A program made the position numbers and the translations under genes. This document shows, piece by piece, positions 29,473 through 38,386 of a stretch of 64,000 nt of DNA; position 1 is the first letter of the stretch; every line of letters starts with the position of its first letter. The DNA is from Candidozyma auris (Eukaryota; Ascomycota; Pichiomycetes; Serinales; Metschnikowiaceae): contig NC_072813.1 in the NCBI RefSeq assembly GCF_003013715.1, forward strand, positions 2,294,001 through 2,358,000, given 5' to 3'. The notes beneath the pieces were generated by a model. It did not search any database, was not told the origin of the DNA, and was given only the letters and a program-made list of their open reading frames with translations.

Positions 29473-30342
29473 CTAGTCAGTGGAGATCAAAGGGGTCGAC
29501 TCAGAAATCACCTCCACGCTCTCATCCGATGCCGCCTCGTTGCTTTCCTGTTCGACGGGCGATGCTGGGGTAGGCTTCTTTTCGTCAACGGTGGAAGCGT
29601 AACCCATGCTCTCGATCGACTTGAGCATCTTGTTTCTGATCAGAATGACGAACTCGTCCACATCTTCTTTTGTCTCCAAGTGGTCGCTCGACTCAGGCTC
29701 CATCACCTCAATGACAATCTCTCCACGTTTGAAGATCTTGTCCCTCGAGTGGAACAAAGTGCTGTAGTTTTGCACCGCCACTGGGATCACAGGAATTTTC
29801 GCCTGCTTGGCGAGGTGGAATGCACCTTTCTTGAATGGAAGCATGTCCAACTTTTTGATGGCTGAACGAGTACCCTCAGGGAACATGAAGAGCGCTCTGT
29901 CATTCTCTTTCAAGCTCAAAAGCGCCTGATCCAACACTTTTCTAGCCTTCTCGCCCCTAGCTCTGTCCAAGAAAAAGGTCTTCGATGCAAGCATAAACCA
30001 TCCCAAGAAAGGAAGGTACTTCAAGGCCTTCTTGGCCGTGACGGTGTAGCCTGGCTGGAAAATCTTTCCCAACACCAAGATGTCCAATGCAGACTGGTGG
30101 TTGGAGATCACCACGGCAGGTTTTTTATGCAACAAGTGTTCGTTCTTGATAACTATTTTGATACCCAACAAGCGGCTGAACAGATGGTAGAACGCCCTGG
30201 CCACCGTGTACTGTGCATATTCGGACTTGCCAATAATTCGAAGGAAGATCGAGGCAAACACACCGTAAAGGGCACACGAAGCAATGAGGGAACCGAATAT
30301 GAACGACTTGATGTAGAATTTCAATTTCTGGAGGTACCCCAT
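29473..30342 (-). CDS. SLC1: 1-acyl-sn-glycerol-3-phosphate acyltransferase
   Basis: Converts lysophosphatidic acid to phosphatidic acid at the ER or lipid droplet. The 289-residue protein has an N-terminal membrane segment (about 13-35) and the PlsC motifs NHQSALD (HxxxxD, about 74-80), TFFLDRARGEKA (about 114), FPEGTRS (EGTR, about 148) and IPVIPVAV (about 176). It matches S. cerevisiae Slc1 (303 aa) almost colinearly, including TVTAKKALKYLPFLGWFM and DMLPFKKGAFHLAKQAKIP. I start at the first ATG (30342). The frame stays open another 46 codons upstream but has no ATG. Confidence 0.93.
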   Translation of the reverse strand: MGYLQKLKFYIKSFIFGSLIASCALYGVFASIFLRIIGKSEYAQYTVARAFYHLFSRLLGIKIVIKNEHLLHKKPAVVISNHQSALDILVLGKIFQPGYTVTAKKALKYLPFLGWFMLASKTFFLDRARGEKARKVLDQALLSLKENDRALFMFPEGTRSAIKKLDMLPFKKGAFHLAKQAKIPVIPVAVQNYSTLFHSRDKIFKRGEIVIEVMEPESSDHLETKEDVDEFVILIRNKMLKSIESMGYASTVDEKKPTPASPVEQESNEAASDESVEVISESTPLISTD

Positions 30343-30820
30343 TTTCACAGCAATGAAGCACACGGTGACGGCCGTCAACAAGAAATACACGGGCGAAATC
30401 AACTTGGCGGTGAATGTAGTTAGTAGGAATTTGAAGACAAAAGTTGAGTTTTGTCTAAAAATTGCACAATGTACAAGCACTTGAAGTTAACTTTAAGAGA
30501 ATACCCTCGCTCCTTGTGCTGCCTGCGTTCGCTTTTTTTTGGGGCCCCATTGAAATCTCCCGATAGAGTCAGGTAGCCGCGCAAGCCACTCAAGCCCTGA
30601 AACTGAATCTTTCTTCCCCTCTGTGAAGGGTTGAACGTGGGCTAAAGCCGAGGATATCGACTTTGCCCGATAATGTTGGGTGCAAAGACTTGAATTTTTA
30701 AGATACATGTTCCTTCTCCCATACTATCGTTGATTACGCTGGAAAAGCTTATCCCTCGCTCACAGCATTTAGTCTGACGAGGTCACCAACTGCAGTACCG
30801 TTCTCAAACCACTTTTCTTC
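30343..30820. other. SLC1 / small membrane protein divergent promoter
   Basis: A 478-bp gap with only a degenerate recurrent word (TTGGGTGCAAAG, 30676-30687). A TACTAAC lies in the SLC1 leader at 30419-30425 but no donor site could be paired with it. Confidence 0.4.
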
Positions 30821-31153
30821 ATGGAGACTAGCAGAGGCTTGATCACGAAATTGGGGCTTTACAGTGCCGCTGCTGTGGTACTAGTGGTTGCAGGAAAGAA
30901 ACACATTGCATATCTCAAGGAGGAGAGACATTTGAAGGAGAGTGACATTAGCTTGGAGCGTGAGGAAGAATTTGAGGATAAGACCACCAGAAGAGGATTC
31001 CCAACGAACAACCCTAACCTCAATTACGAAGGCACGGGCCGTGAGTCCAAGTACATTGGATCGGGTCAGGCATATTCGTCACGTACACCAGGTGACCGCT
31101 TGAGCGTTTGGAATGTGTTCAAGCAGAAAAGTGGCAAAAACGATAAGGAGTAG
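30821..31153 (+). CDS. Small single-pass membrane protein, unknown
   Basis: A 110-residue protein with one N-terminal hydrophobic segment (LGLYSAAAVVLVVAGKKHI, about 11-30) followed by a charged linker rich in Glu/Arg. A Gly/Ser/Tyr segment comes next (RESKYIGSGQAYSSRTPGDRLSVWNVF, about 75-101) and looks conserved in character. The positive charges after the hydrophobic helix and the small size suggest a mitochondrial or ER membrane protein, but I recognise no family. Clean ATG start; convergent with AFI1 (44 bp between stops), which supports it being a real gene. Confidence 0.6.
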   Translation: METSRGLITKLGLYSAAAVVLVVAGKKHIAYLKEERHLKESDISLEREEEFEDKTTRRGFPTNNPNLNYEGTGRESKYIGSGQAYSSRTPGDRLSVWNVFKQKSGKNDKE

Positions 31154-31197
31154 CAACCTGGGCTTCACTTTACCTTGTATATAGAACAACAGGAGCT

Positions 31198-33072
31198 TTA
31201 TTGGGTATCGACGAGTTCGCTGAAGGCGACTTCGTAGACGTAATTAGACTTCATAAAATTATTAAGGCACCACCCGCAGAAGAAGTTGTCTTCGAGTTCC
31301 TGAAGGATCATTACCACGTTCAGCTTGACCTGGTCATCTTCATTGAACAAGTTCATAAGCAAAAGCTCAATTCCTTTATTCTTATCAAAGATGGTCATGT
31401 TACCCCCGTGAGCCCCTGAGCTTTGTAAGCTCGTTGAGGAATTTGGTGGGATGAGGTATGTGACAAGAAGAAACGTCTCTAGCGACCTGCCGCTGATGAG
31501 ATACTTCAAGATATTGAACCAGATTTCTCTTTCATGCACTTTGGCACGACTAGACATGTTAGAAGCATTGTATAGCTTTTGCAAGTGGTGCTGTAGGTCG
31601 ATCATTAGGTTGAGCTCATTGGAAAGGTTTGGTAAAAGCAAGCTGTAAGCAAACTTGCCCGAGTACATGAGGTCCTGAAACCTCGAGGATATTAATTGGT
31701 AGCAAGACATCTCCATGAGCTTGCTGGTATCGCTATGCCAGTAGTAGCCGACACCGTCCATTAGCAAACTGCATTGTTTGTTGGCTGGATCATTATAGTT
31801 GCGCAGTGACACAAGTATTCGTATAAGCTCATTGATGTGCCTTCTGAAGATGAGTTGTAGAGTCGTAAGGTCGTCATTGTAAGTGAATAGAGAAAATTGC
31901 AAGTTGGACAAGAAACGAGCGTCTTCGCCGATGATGGAGTTTTTGGACACCTCGGGCTCGTCGAGCAGGCTGGCCAAGCGGAACTCATTAGCGTCTATAT
32001 CGTAAAGAACGTCCCAAATCGCCTCGTGTGCCTTAAAGAACGGGTTGATGGTGCCCGCCAAATACGAGTCACACTCACTCAAGAGATCGATCTTGGACAC
32101 ATCGATCATGGGAAACACATTGTAGTTTTCTAGAAGGCCCGTAAGGATCCCTCCTCCAGAGACGATCTTTAGAGTTAACAAAATCAAGTCGATAATGTGG
32201 CCAGCGGAATTCTCGTAGCTCAAAAATATTATTCTCTTACCTGTCAAGACAGCGTTGATGAGCACAATGATGGGCGGCGTGGAAAGACCATATATGGTCA
32301 ACTCGTTGTTGTGATGATTTGTCGCCAAGCGTGCACTCAACAAGTTGATCAAGTTGGGCTTCAAGTTCAAGTCCGTAGGGTTCATGTAGTCCCCCACGGT
32401 GTCTGGAAGCTGCAACATCGGCACCTTTACTGGGATCTTCATGTCTGCAAAAGTAACAATCGAGTTGTACGAGAGATCTTTGCGAATAAATATATCTCGG
32501 TTGGGCAGTTTGATTCCTAAAAGACGATGGCGAAACTGCTCGTCGTTGTAGATCTTTTCACTAAGCGGTAAGTCTAGCACCGAGCTTATTAGTAGTCTCT
32601 TGAGAAGCGGCTGCTCCACACTGTTGACGGTAAAGTCGTTGGCATTGATCGCAGCATACAATTGCGCTAGGAGGCTCTCATCGTTGGCGGAAAAATACTT
32701 GTCCAAGCAAATTAAAAGGAGCGGCCTGAAATGTTTGAAATAGGAAAGTTTCGTAATAACACATAGGGCCTTGATCACCAGCCCTCTCCTCACGCTCTCA
32801 TCGCTCACGTTCTTCACCACCGTGTACATGTAATAAATATCGTTAGTGCAATTGGCATCTTTCTTATAATGGAAATGGCCTGTAGCCTTGTTCCTGAATA
32901 GCAAAAATAGGGTAAAGTCTTCTTCTCGACGGTGTATTTGGTCTGGGAGCATGAGCTCGGGGAAAAACGGGAGAAACTCGTACCCGGGGAGAGTTTCTGG
33001 GTACTGGTGAACGACAGATGGGCCCTTGTCCACGTGGAATTCGGCGGTGATAATATACTCGATGTTGGGCAT
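31198..33072 (-). CDS. AFI1: Afi1-type DENN-related polarity protein
   Basis: A 624-residue protein of the Afi1/MesA family, in which the N-terminal region docks Arf3/Arf6 at the cell cortex to stabilise the polarity axis. The N-terminal block IEYIITAEFHVDKGPSVVHQYP through FTLFLLFRN..YYMYTVVKNVSDESVRRGLVIKALCVIT (about 4-115) is the Arf3-docking longin-type domain. The block from IYGLSTPPIIVLINAVLTGKRIIFLSYE onward (about 260-390) is the SPA/DENN-like domain. It is shorter than S. cerevisiae Afi1 (893 aa), which carries extra low-complexity sequence. It starts at the first ATG. Confidence 0.75.
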   Translation of the reverse strand: MPNIEYIITAEFHVDKGPSVVHQYPETLPGYEFLPFFPELMLPDQIHRREEDFTLFLLFRNKATGHFHYKKDANCTNDIYYMYTVVKNVSDESVRRGLVIKALCVITKLSYFKHFRPLLLICLDKYFSANDESLLAQLYAAINANDFTVNSVEQPLLKRLLISSVLDLPLSEKIYNDEQFRHRLLGIKLPNRDIFIRKDLSYNSIVTFADMKIPVKVPMLQLPDTVGDYMNPTDLNLKPNLINLLSARLATNHHNNELTIYGLSTPPIIVLINAVLTGKRIIFLSYENSAGHIIDLILLTLKIVSGGGILTGLLENYNVFPMIDVSKIDLLSECDSYLAGTINPFFKAHEAIWDVLYDIDANEFRLASLLDEPEVSKNSIIGEDARFLSNLQFSLFTYNDDLTTLQLIFRRHINELIRILVSLRNYNDPANKQCSLLMDGVGYYWHSDTSKLMEMSCYQLISSRFQDLMYSGKFAYSLLLPNLSNELNLMIDLQHHLQKLYNASNMSSRAKVHEREIWFNILKYLISGRSLETFLLVTYLIPPNSSTSLQSSGAHGGNMTIFDKNKGIELLLMNLFNEDDQVKLNVVMILQELEDNFFCGWCLNNFMKSNYVYEVAFSELVDTQ

Positions 33073-33340
33073 GGCGATGATGTGGAGTTACTTAACTAAT
33101 CTTGGAGTTTACGGATATCGCGAACTACATAGAGGCTGACAACCAAGCGAGTGAAAAACATCACCGTTTCTGGAACCGCGTCAACGTCCCGAGAATGCCT
33201 ATGTGCACTAAACACACTGGGTTGCAAATAGTGCACTAGGGGAAATGTGTTCCACTTCAGCTATGGTTCTTCGAGCAACACAGAACCTTTATCGAAACAT
33301 ATATACGTACAAAGAGGAGTCTGCCCTCTTAACGGACATT

Positions 33341-34733
33341 TTAGTTGTTGTTGAAGTAGTCAGACATCTCCTGGTCCAACTGCTCGGCGGTCTTCTTGGT
33401 CTGCTTCTTAGGCTTGCCGTTGCTTGCCTTCTTCTGAAGCTGCTGTCTCTTCTGCTGCACTTTCTGCTTGAGCACCTGCTGCTTCTTCTGCTGAGGAGTA
33501 GCAACAGGCTCCGTCTTGTTGGCGGTGATTCTGGCGGCCAAGGGTTTCTTGGTTGGATCGATCACCAACTCCATCTTCAACTTGGAGCTGCCACCATCGA
33601 TAGGCGCGTTGTTGTATTTCTCAACAGCCTTGACAGCGTTTTTGTGAGATTTGAAGATGATAGTGGCAGCACCTCTGAATTGACCCTTCTCGTTGTAATT
33701 CATCGACACAACCGACACGCCACCAATCTGCGACTGGAAAAATTCCTACATTTGTTAGTTTGTCATTCGGGAAGAAGAAAAAAAAAGAAATCGGGTGTGA
33801 ATGTGGCTTTAGAAGCTCTCAGCAACCCAACAACATGTTTAGGCAAACGGGTCCACACGAGACGAAATGAGCTTGAAAAGCAATCCCGGTGACCTTGCGA
33901 AATCCGAAAGCAATGATGAAATTGATTGTGCAATGTGGTCACCTTCGTCGTCCTGCTAATTGGTATGCTTCTTGTGAGTGATTTGGCGCAGATAAATGTA
34001 AAAGAAATGAAATCTATATCACAGGAGTTTCGGGAAATTGACAACAAAAGACAATGAGATGTTGAATCAAAGATTAGTCCTCTCTTCTCTTGTGAAATGA
34101 GCCTCCCTTGTGAAGTGAAATTATGCATCCGTAAACCCAAATAATAGTGAAATGACGCAACCCCAAAACGGCCTGGTCCAGCCAGTGCCGATAAAATCTT
34201 GCAACCAAATCATTCGCATGTATAACAAAACCAGATTAGCTTCGCTCACCGTACAGCCTTTGTTGATGGCCGGACAAGTCCAACCAGAGTGGTAGATGAA
34301 ACAAGTGCAAAAAGATGATCTCGTCCAAACCACTGCTTGAGCTTTCTGATAATCCTATAAGGCTTCGCCACCCAGAATTCTTATTCAGCTCACAATGTGA
34401 TGGTCGCCACTCGCTCTACGTGAGCTCTTCGTGGGGACCTCTGCACATTTCCGATTCTCTTCTTTAAGTCAAAGAGAGTTTCTAACATACCTTGATAGCA
34501 TCCTGCTTCAAGTCACGGGGCAAGCCCTGTGCGACCACTTTCGTGGCGTAAGTCAAGTCCAAAGCTGGCTTGGGCCGAGGGGCGACTTTCTTAGCCGCCT
34601 TCTTGAAAGAGACTGTTTCTTTCTTTTGAGCTTTACCGGTGCCCTTACCAACAGCCTTCTTCTTGCCCTGAGATCTTTGGGACTTTCTTGTGGAGATGAT
34701 GTCGTCTAAAGATTTGTCGAGAATAGAAGACAT
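33341..34733 (-). CDS. YRA1: mRNA export adaptor Yra1 (two exons)
   Basis: A REF/ALY-family nuclear adaptor that brings Mex67 and the helicase Sub2 to mRNA. Exon 1 is 34733-34491 (81 codons) and exon 2 is 33745-33341, giving a 215-residue protein. It has an N-terminal Sub2-binding motif LDKSLDDIIS (5-14), an RRM interrupted by the intron after residue 81 (VVAQGLPRDLKQDAIK | EFFQSQIGGVSVVSMNYNEKGQFRGAATIIF), a Lys/Gln-rich basic linker and a C-terminal binding box LDQEMSDYF. The large intron in a REF gene parallels S. cerevisiae YRA1, where splicing inefficiency is autoregulatory. Confidence 0.93.
33746..34490 (-). other. YRA1: YRA1 intron, 745 nt
   Basis: The donor GTATGT is at 34490-34485, the branch site AACTAAC at 33760-33754 and the acceptor TAG at 33748-33746. 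The branch heptamer departs from TACTAAC at its first base, like the non-consensus branch known for S. cerevisiae YRA1. Only 8 nt separate the branch heptamer from the exon. The joined reading frame is continuous across the RRM. Confidence 0.9.
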
Positions 34734-35222
34734 TTTTGTGTAGTAGCTAGTTGATGTATTCGTAGATAGTGTTGATGAAATTACTGACTTTTTTTTTCTG
34801 GAAGGCGGCTGGCTACTTCTGGTAGGGACACGACCAGCCAATCATCATGGTAAAGAATTAGTCAGGATACATTTCGAAAGGGAAGCTGCAAGGATCATAG
34901 TGCCATTGGGAGGATCACATGAATACTCGATAATCTCTGTGTGGCGTTGTTTTCGTTGATCTATTTGTAGCGTTGCTTCGTCGAGTCCTCGTTGGCTGCA
35001 AAATACCCTGTGGCACGCACAACAAATGACCATTATAGACAAACGGCAAGTTTTTTAAACCCTCATTCCTCTTCTCTCAATACTATAATCCTTATCAATC
35101 AGAGTTATCAATACTTGATATTTCTTAATGATTTCTTTTGGAATTATTTCTCATCACTCTTCTTTGAGTATACGCGACTTCATTATCGCGCGTTATTCAG
35201 CTAACACAATCTACTACATAGC
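34734..35222. other. YRA1/SLO1 divergent promoter
   Basis: A 489-bp gap with one recurrent word at 34992-35003 and a T/A-rich half nearer SLO1. No other feature is seen. Confidence 0.5.
34992..35003 (+). promoter_or_regulatory. Recurrent promoter word, A-form
   Basis: TTGGCTGCAAAA, 220 bp from the SLO1 ATG and 259 bp from the YRA1 ATG. Confidence 0.55.
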
Positions 35223-35396
35223 ATGAGCAAGTCCAAACAAGAAAAAGTGGAAGAGGTGCTTCATCTCAAGCAGGAAATCTCTCGACTTTTGCAGAACGTG
35301 AGGGACTCACAGGCTGTTTGTGAAAAGTATACTCATGAGAACAACTACCTCCAGGACTACATTGGCTCAGTGATGAAAAGCACCGACATGAAGTGA
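35223..35396 (+). CDS. SLO1: Short coiled-coil protein, SCOC/Slo1 family
   Basis: A 57-residue ORF that encodes one coiled coil: heptads from VEEVLHLKQEISRLLQNV into ENNYLQDYIGSVMKST. The ExxYLQ-YI-x-(N/S)-(L/V)M end is the hallmark of the SCOC family, whose yeast member Slo1 binds the Arf-like GTPase Arl3 in Golgi traffic. Yeast Slo1 is 85 aa and this copy is shorter at the N-terminus. ATG context, coiled-coil periodicity and the divergent promoter shared with YRA1 all support it. Confidence 0.75.
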   Translation: MSKSKQEKVEEVLHLKQEISRLLQNVRDSQAVCEKYTHENNYLQDYIGSVMKSTDMK

Positions 35397-35407
35397 ATTG
35401 AGAACAG

Positions 35408-35710
35408 CTAGGAGTGAACTTTACCTGCTTTGATGAGTTCTTTTGAAGGACTTCGACCATTTATGTGCTCAGCGGTGTCGTACATTGAAGGATCGAGTAG
35501 TTTGTGAAAGTTCATTGCAGGTTGACGAACGGTGAATAAACTAAACAAAAAGGTACCATAATTTAAAGTTGACGTTGCTGCTTCTAGTAGGAGGTGAATG
35601 AGTCCTAAAAGTGAACTATATCGCACTGTCAAGTCGAATCGACTCCCTAGATCCGTGAGGCATTGTTTGCCTCTCACATGAACAACGTTTGTCTTGATAC
35701 CGAGAAGCAT
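35408..35710 (-). CDS. Doubtful 100-residue ORF, possibly one exon of a small gene
   Basis: An ATG-initiated ORF whose last 35 residues (MNFHKLLDPSMYDTAEHINGR... onward) read like genuine protein, while the upstream part does not. A GTAAAG follows the codons for KELIKAG and could be a donor, but no acceptor was found before SLO1. It ends 11 bp from the SLO1 stop (convergent). I recognise no family. Confidence 0.25.
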   Translation of the reverse strand: MLLGIKTNVVHVRGKQCLTDLGSRFDLTVRYSSLLGLIHLLLEAATSTLNYGTFLFSLFTVRQPAMNFHKLLDPSMYDTAEHINGRSPSKELIKAGKVHS

Positions 35711-37046
35711 CTTTGTCTGTACCTACGTGAATTCACAGGGCAGTTGGCAATCAATTGCAAGAGGCTACGAATCTTGTTCTGGGCATCAGCAATGGAACGA
35801 CCAACGAAAGCATGAAGAATACAGAGACGAAGTAAAAGAAGCAGATTCATACCCCTTTTTTTTTTTCTTTAGAGTCCTCATGGCCCATGGCTTTCATGCC
35901 ACTAAAGAACAGGGGGGCATCAAATTCGACATAGATAGCCATATCATGAGGATCTCTTTTGATGTGGCTAGTTCCTCTACTCCATATGATAATCGGGCGC
36001 CAAATATGACACTTGAGAGGAATCTGAAACAGTATTTCCTACGAGATTTACTTAATTTCTGAATGATCATCTGGTTTACACCCAAAAATTTACATAAGTT
36101 TTATTTTGACCACCCCTTCTGCCCAAGGTAGCACCTCCTCGATAACGAAACAAGATAACGCGTCCTTAGTTAATTACCTTGCTGGTTGGCCAACATGCTC
36201 CTACAGCAGCAACCAAATACCTGCGTTGTACTTCTTCGGAATCGAAGCTTGATTCGATGTTCATGCACCGGATCAATCATGAGGCATCTTTTGGTAACTT
36301 TGCAAAGCTTTCCTCGTGATTGATGCATTGATCCAGCTGTGGCTCACTTACGGTCGAGAACGACCCTGCCCAAGTATTTTCAAGCGGACCATTCTCAAAT
36401 ATGACCCTTGGAAGAGCCGCAATGCTTACGGGTAGCTTTTGCCGAGAATGTCAAAAATGTCAAAATGCAACATGGGCAATGGACGGCAACGGTGGCGAGC
36501 ACTAGCCCAAGAGAGATAAGAGATATCAGTAAGAACAATGGGAAAGATAGAATATGGTAAGTGAAATTCGTGAAAAACGTACACATGTCGGACAAGTCCG
36601 TGGTCGCTTATGTCAGCTCATTACAAATTGGGTTTGCGCTTTTTTTACGGCACAATGTGTTATCTCGACTTCTTGTGTCACCTAATCTGTGGCACCCCTA
36701 ATGTCAGTGGAGGTCTTTCTGGATTAAGAAGCCCTGATTGCCGTTTGGTTGACTATGCGTGGTTTCTGGAATCAGTCGATTTACCGATAACGGTGTCTGA
36801 AGCATGATTATTACAATGAAATTGACATCATCAAATAGACTGTAATTTCTACATATCAGTGTATCTCAATTATATTATCAAAGTTATATATTAACATGTA
36901 CAGGCGAGAGCCAAACGTTAGAAGCATTAAAATGGAAGAAGAAAAGTGCCCGTCACCAGCATGGTTAAACATGGATGTCCACAATTGAACCGACGGGGCG
37001 AGACAGAAGAAGTGAAAGATTTGTAGAAGTCTAGACCAGAGCCAGC
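35711..37046. other. Long convergent gap
   Basis: About 1.3 kb between the SLO1 side and the 3' end of the second STP gene. I see no convincing gene and, notably, no copy of the recurrent promoter word. Confidence 0.5.
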
Positions 37047-38386
37047 CTAGTCATAGGTCTCCGTCTTCATCGTAGAAGCACCGTTGACGGTGGCTGGATG
37101 GGACTGTCCGTTGATGCGGGCAAGGGATTTTTGGTTTCTGCCCTGGTCTTGCAACCCTTTGCACTGGTCACATTCAATGTGATACTTCAACCATCTGGCG
37201 TTGCTCTCGAAATACTCAAAGCATCCCGCGCAACGACCGCCTGTACTGTTTCTGGCACTCGACTTGGTGCCAGGAGGGTAAATGAAGTGTAGTGCCTTCA
37301 AGTGCGTTTTGTAGGTGTCACGACGGGAAAAGCCGCCTGTGGGATGGCACTTAGCGGCGCTCTTAATCACGTTGCCCATGCCGTCTACTGTGGAAACATC
37401 ATGGAAGGGGCACCTAAAGGCCATGGCGTTGTTGTGTTTTCTTGCGTGACGGGTCAAGTAGGATTTCACTTTGAACGAAGCGTTGCACTCGGAACACACA
37501 AACCTGGCGCCCTCTTTGCGATCTTCGACTTCGACCTGAGGCTCTGGGTTTTCGACCTTGATTTTCTTGAAATCGTAGGTCTCTGCTTTCATCTCTGGCG
37601 AAGCTGCAGGCGTGCTTTCTCTTCTTGGAGGCTTCAGCAGGGGAGTGCTGGGGCTGGGGCTGGGGCTGGGGCTGGGGCGACTCGATGAAGCCTGAAGGAG
37701 GGAAGTGTTGCGCCGTGGAAGGAGTGTTCTTAATGAAGAGCTCATCCATAAACAGCACCAGAGATTCGCTGGTTGAGGCGCCCATAGGAGAGTCCTCGGA
37801 CTTTGGAGATCTTCTGAAGTCATTAAAAAAAGCATGGGGATGTGGGTTCAAGCCAATCATGTTGAGCGCAAAGTGGGACTTGGGAGGCTCGAAGCGAGGC
37901 TCAGGAAGATCGTACGGGTGGGAGAAGGAGCTCAAGTGATGGTGGTGGTTGTCTGGGTACGAGGAGATGGACGACGTCTGGTAGGACGACGAAAGCGAAG
38001 GCGTGGACGAGAAGTCAGGCACCGGGGGGGAAGTCAAACCCCCAAGGAGCCAAATCAGCGTCTGGAATGGACGCCAGCTCCAAGTGAGCAGGGAAGCCGT
38101 GGTTGGACTGCGGAGGCTGTTTGCCCTGGGGAGCCAAGTAGTTGTCAAAGAGCTCTATCTGGTCGTTGCCCAAGGAAAGCTCCAAGTCGTCAGCAGCACA
38201 CGAGTGGGCAGCGTTCTTGCCGGTGTTGCTGATCCACGATACCGAGGCAGCGGAAAGGGCAGGAAACAAGCTATTATTGAGCTTGAAGACGTAGGTTTGG
38301 AGGAAACTGGCGACGGAAAACGAAGGGGCCGGGCTGACACTGGCAAAGGGCCCCAAGGCGCTGGGCCAGAGGAAGTTTAAGCCCAT
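37047..38386 (-). pseudogene. STP3/STP4-type zinc-finger factor broken by two frameshifts
   Basis: Three overlapping reading frames together read as one STP-family factor. Frame 1 (from ATG 38386) runs MGLNFLWPSALG... to GFDFPP and stops at 38015. Frame 2 continues PVPDFSSTPSLSSS... to about 37650. Frame 3 carries the zinc fingers: CSECNASFKVKSYLTRHARKH, CPFH..CHPTGGFSRRDTYKTHLKALHF, CAGCFEYF..H, ending at 37047. The first break lies at a run of seven G on the + strand (38024-38030). The second lies in or just after the CTGGGG hexamer repeat (37648-37677). Each fits one extra or two missing bases. It lacks the SPS-type N-terminus of the STP at 19732. Either a recent pseudogene or, as likely, assembly errors in G-rich tracts. 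Confidence 0.75.
37648..37677 (+). repeat. CTGGGG hexamer repeat, 5 copies
   Basis: Five perfect copies inside the broken STP gene; on the coding strand they encode Pro-Gln or Pro-Ser pairs depending on frame. One of the two frameshifts maps here. Confidence 0.85.

Noticed and set aside
30343..30480. 5' extension or intron of SLC1 (frame open upstream; TACTAAC at 30419-30425)
   Set aside because: The extension has no ATG, and no GTATGT/GTAAGT-type donor could be paired with the branch-like sequence; the ATG at 30342 gives the family-typical N-terminus.
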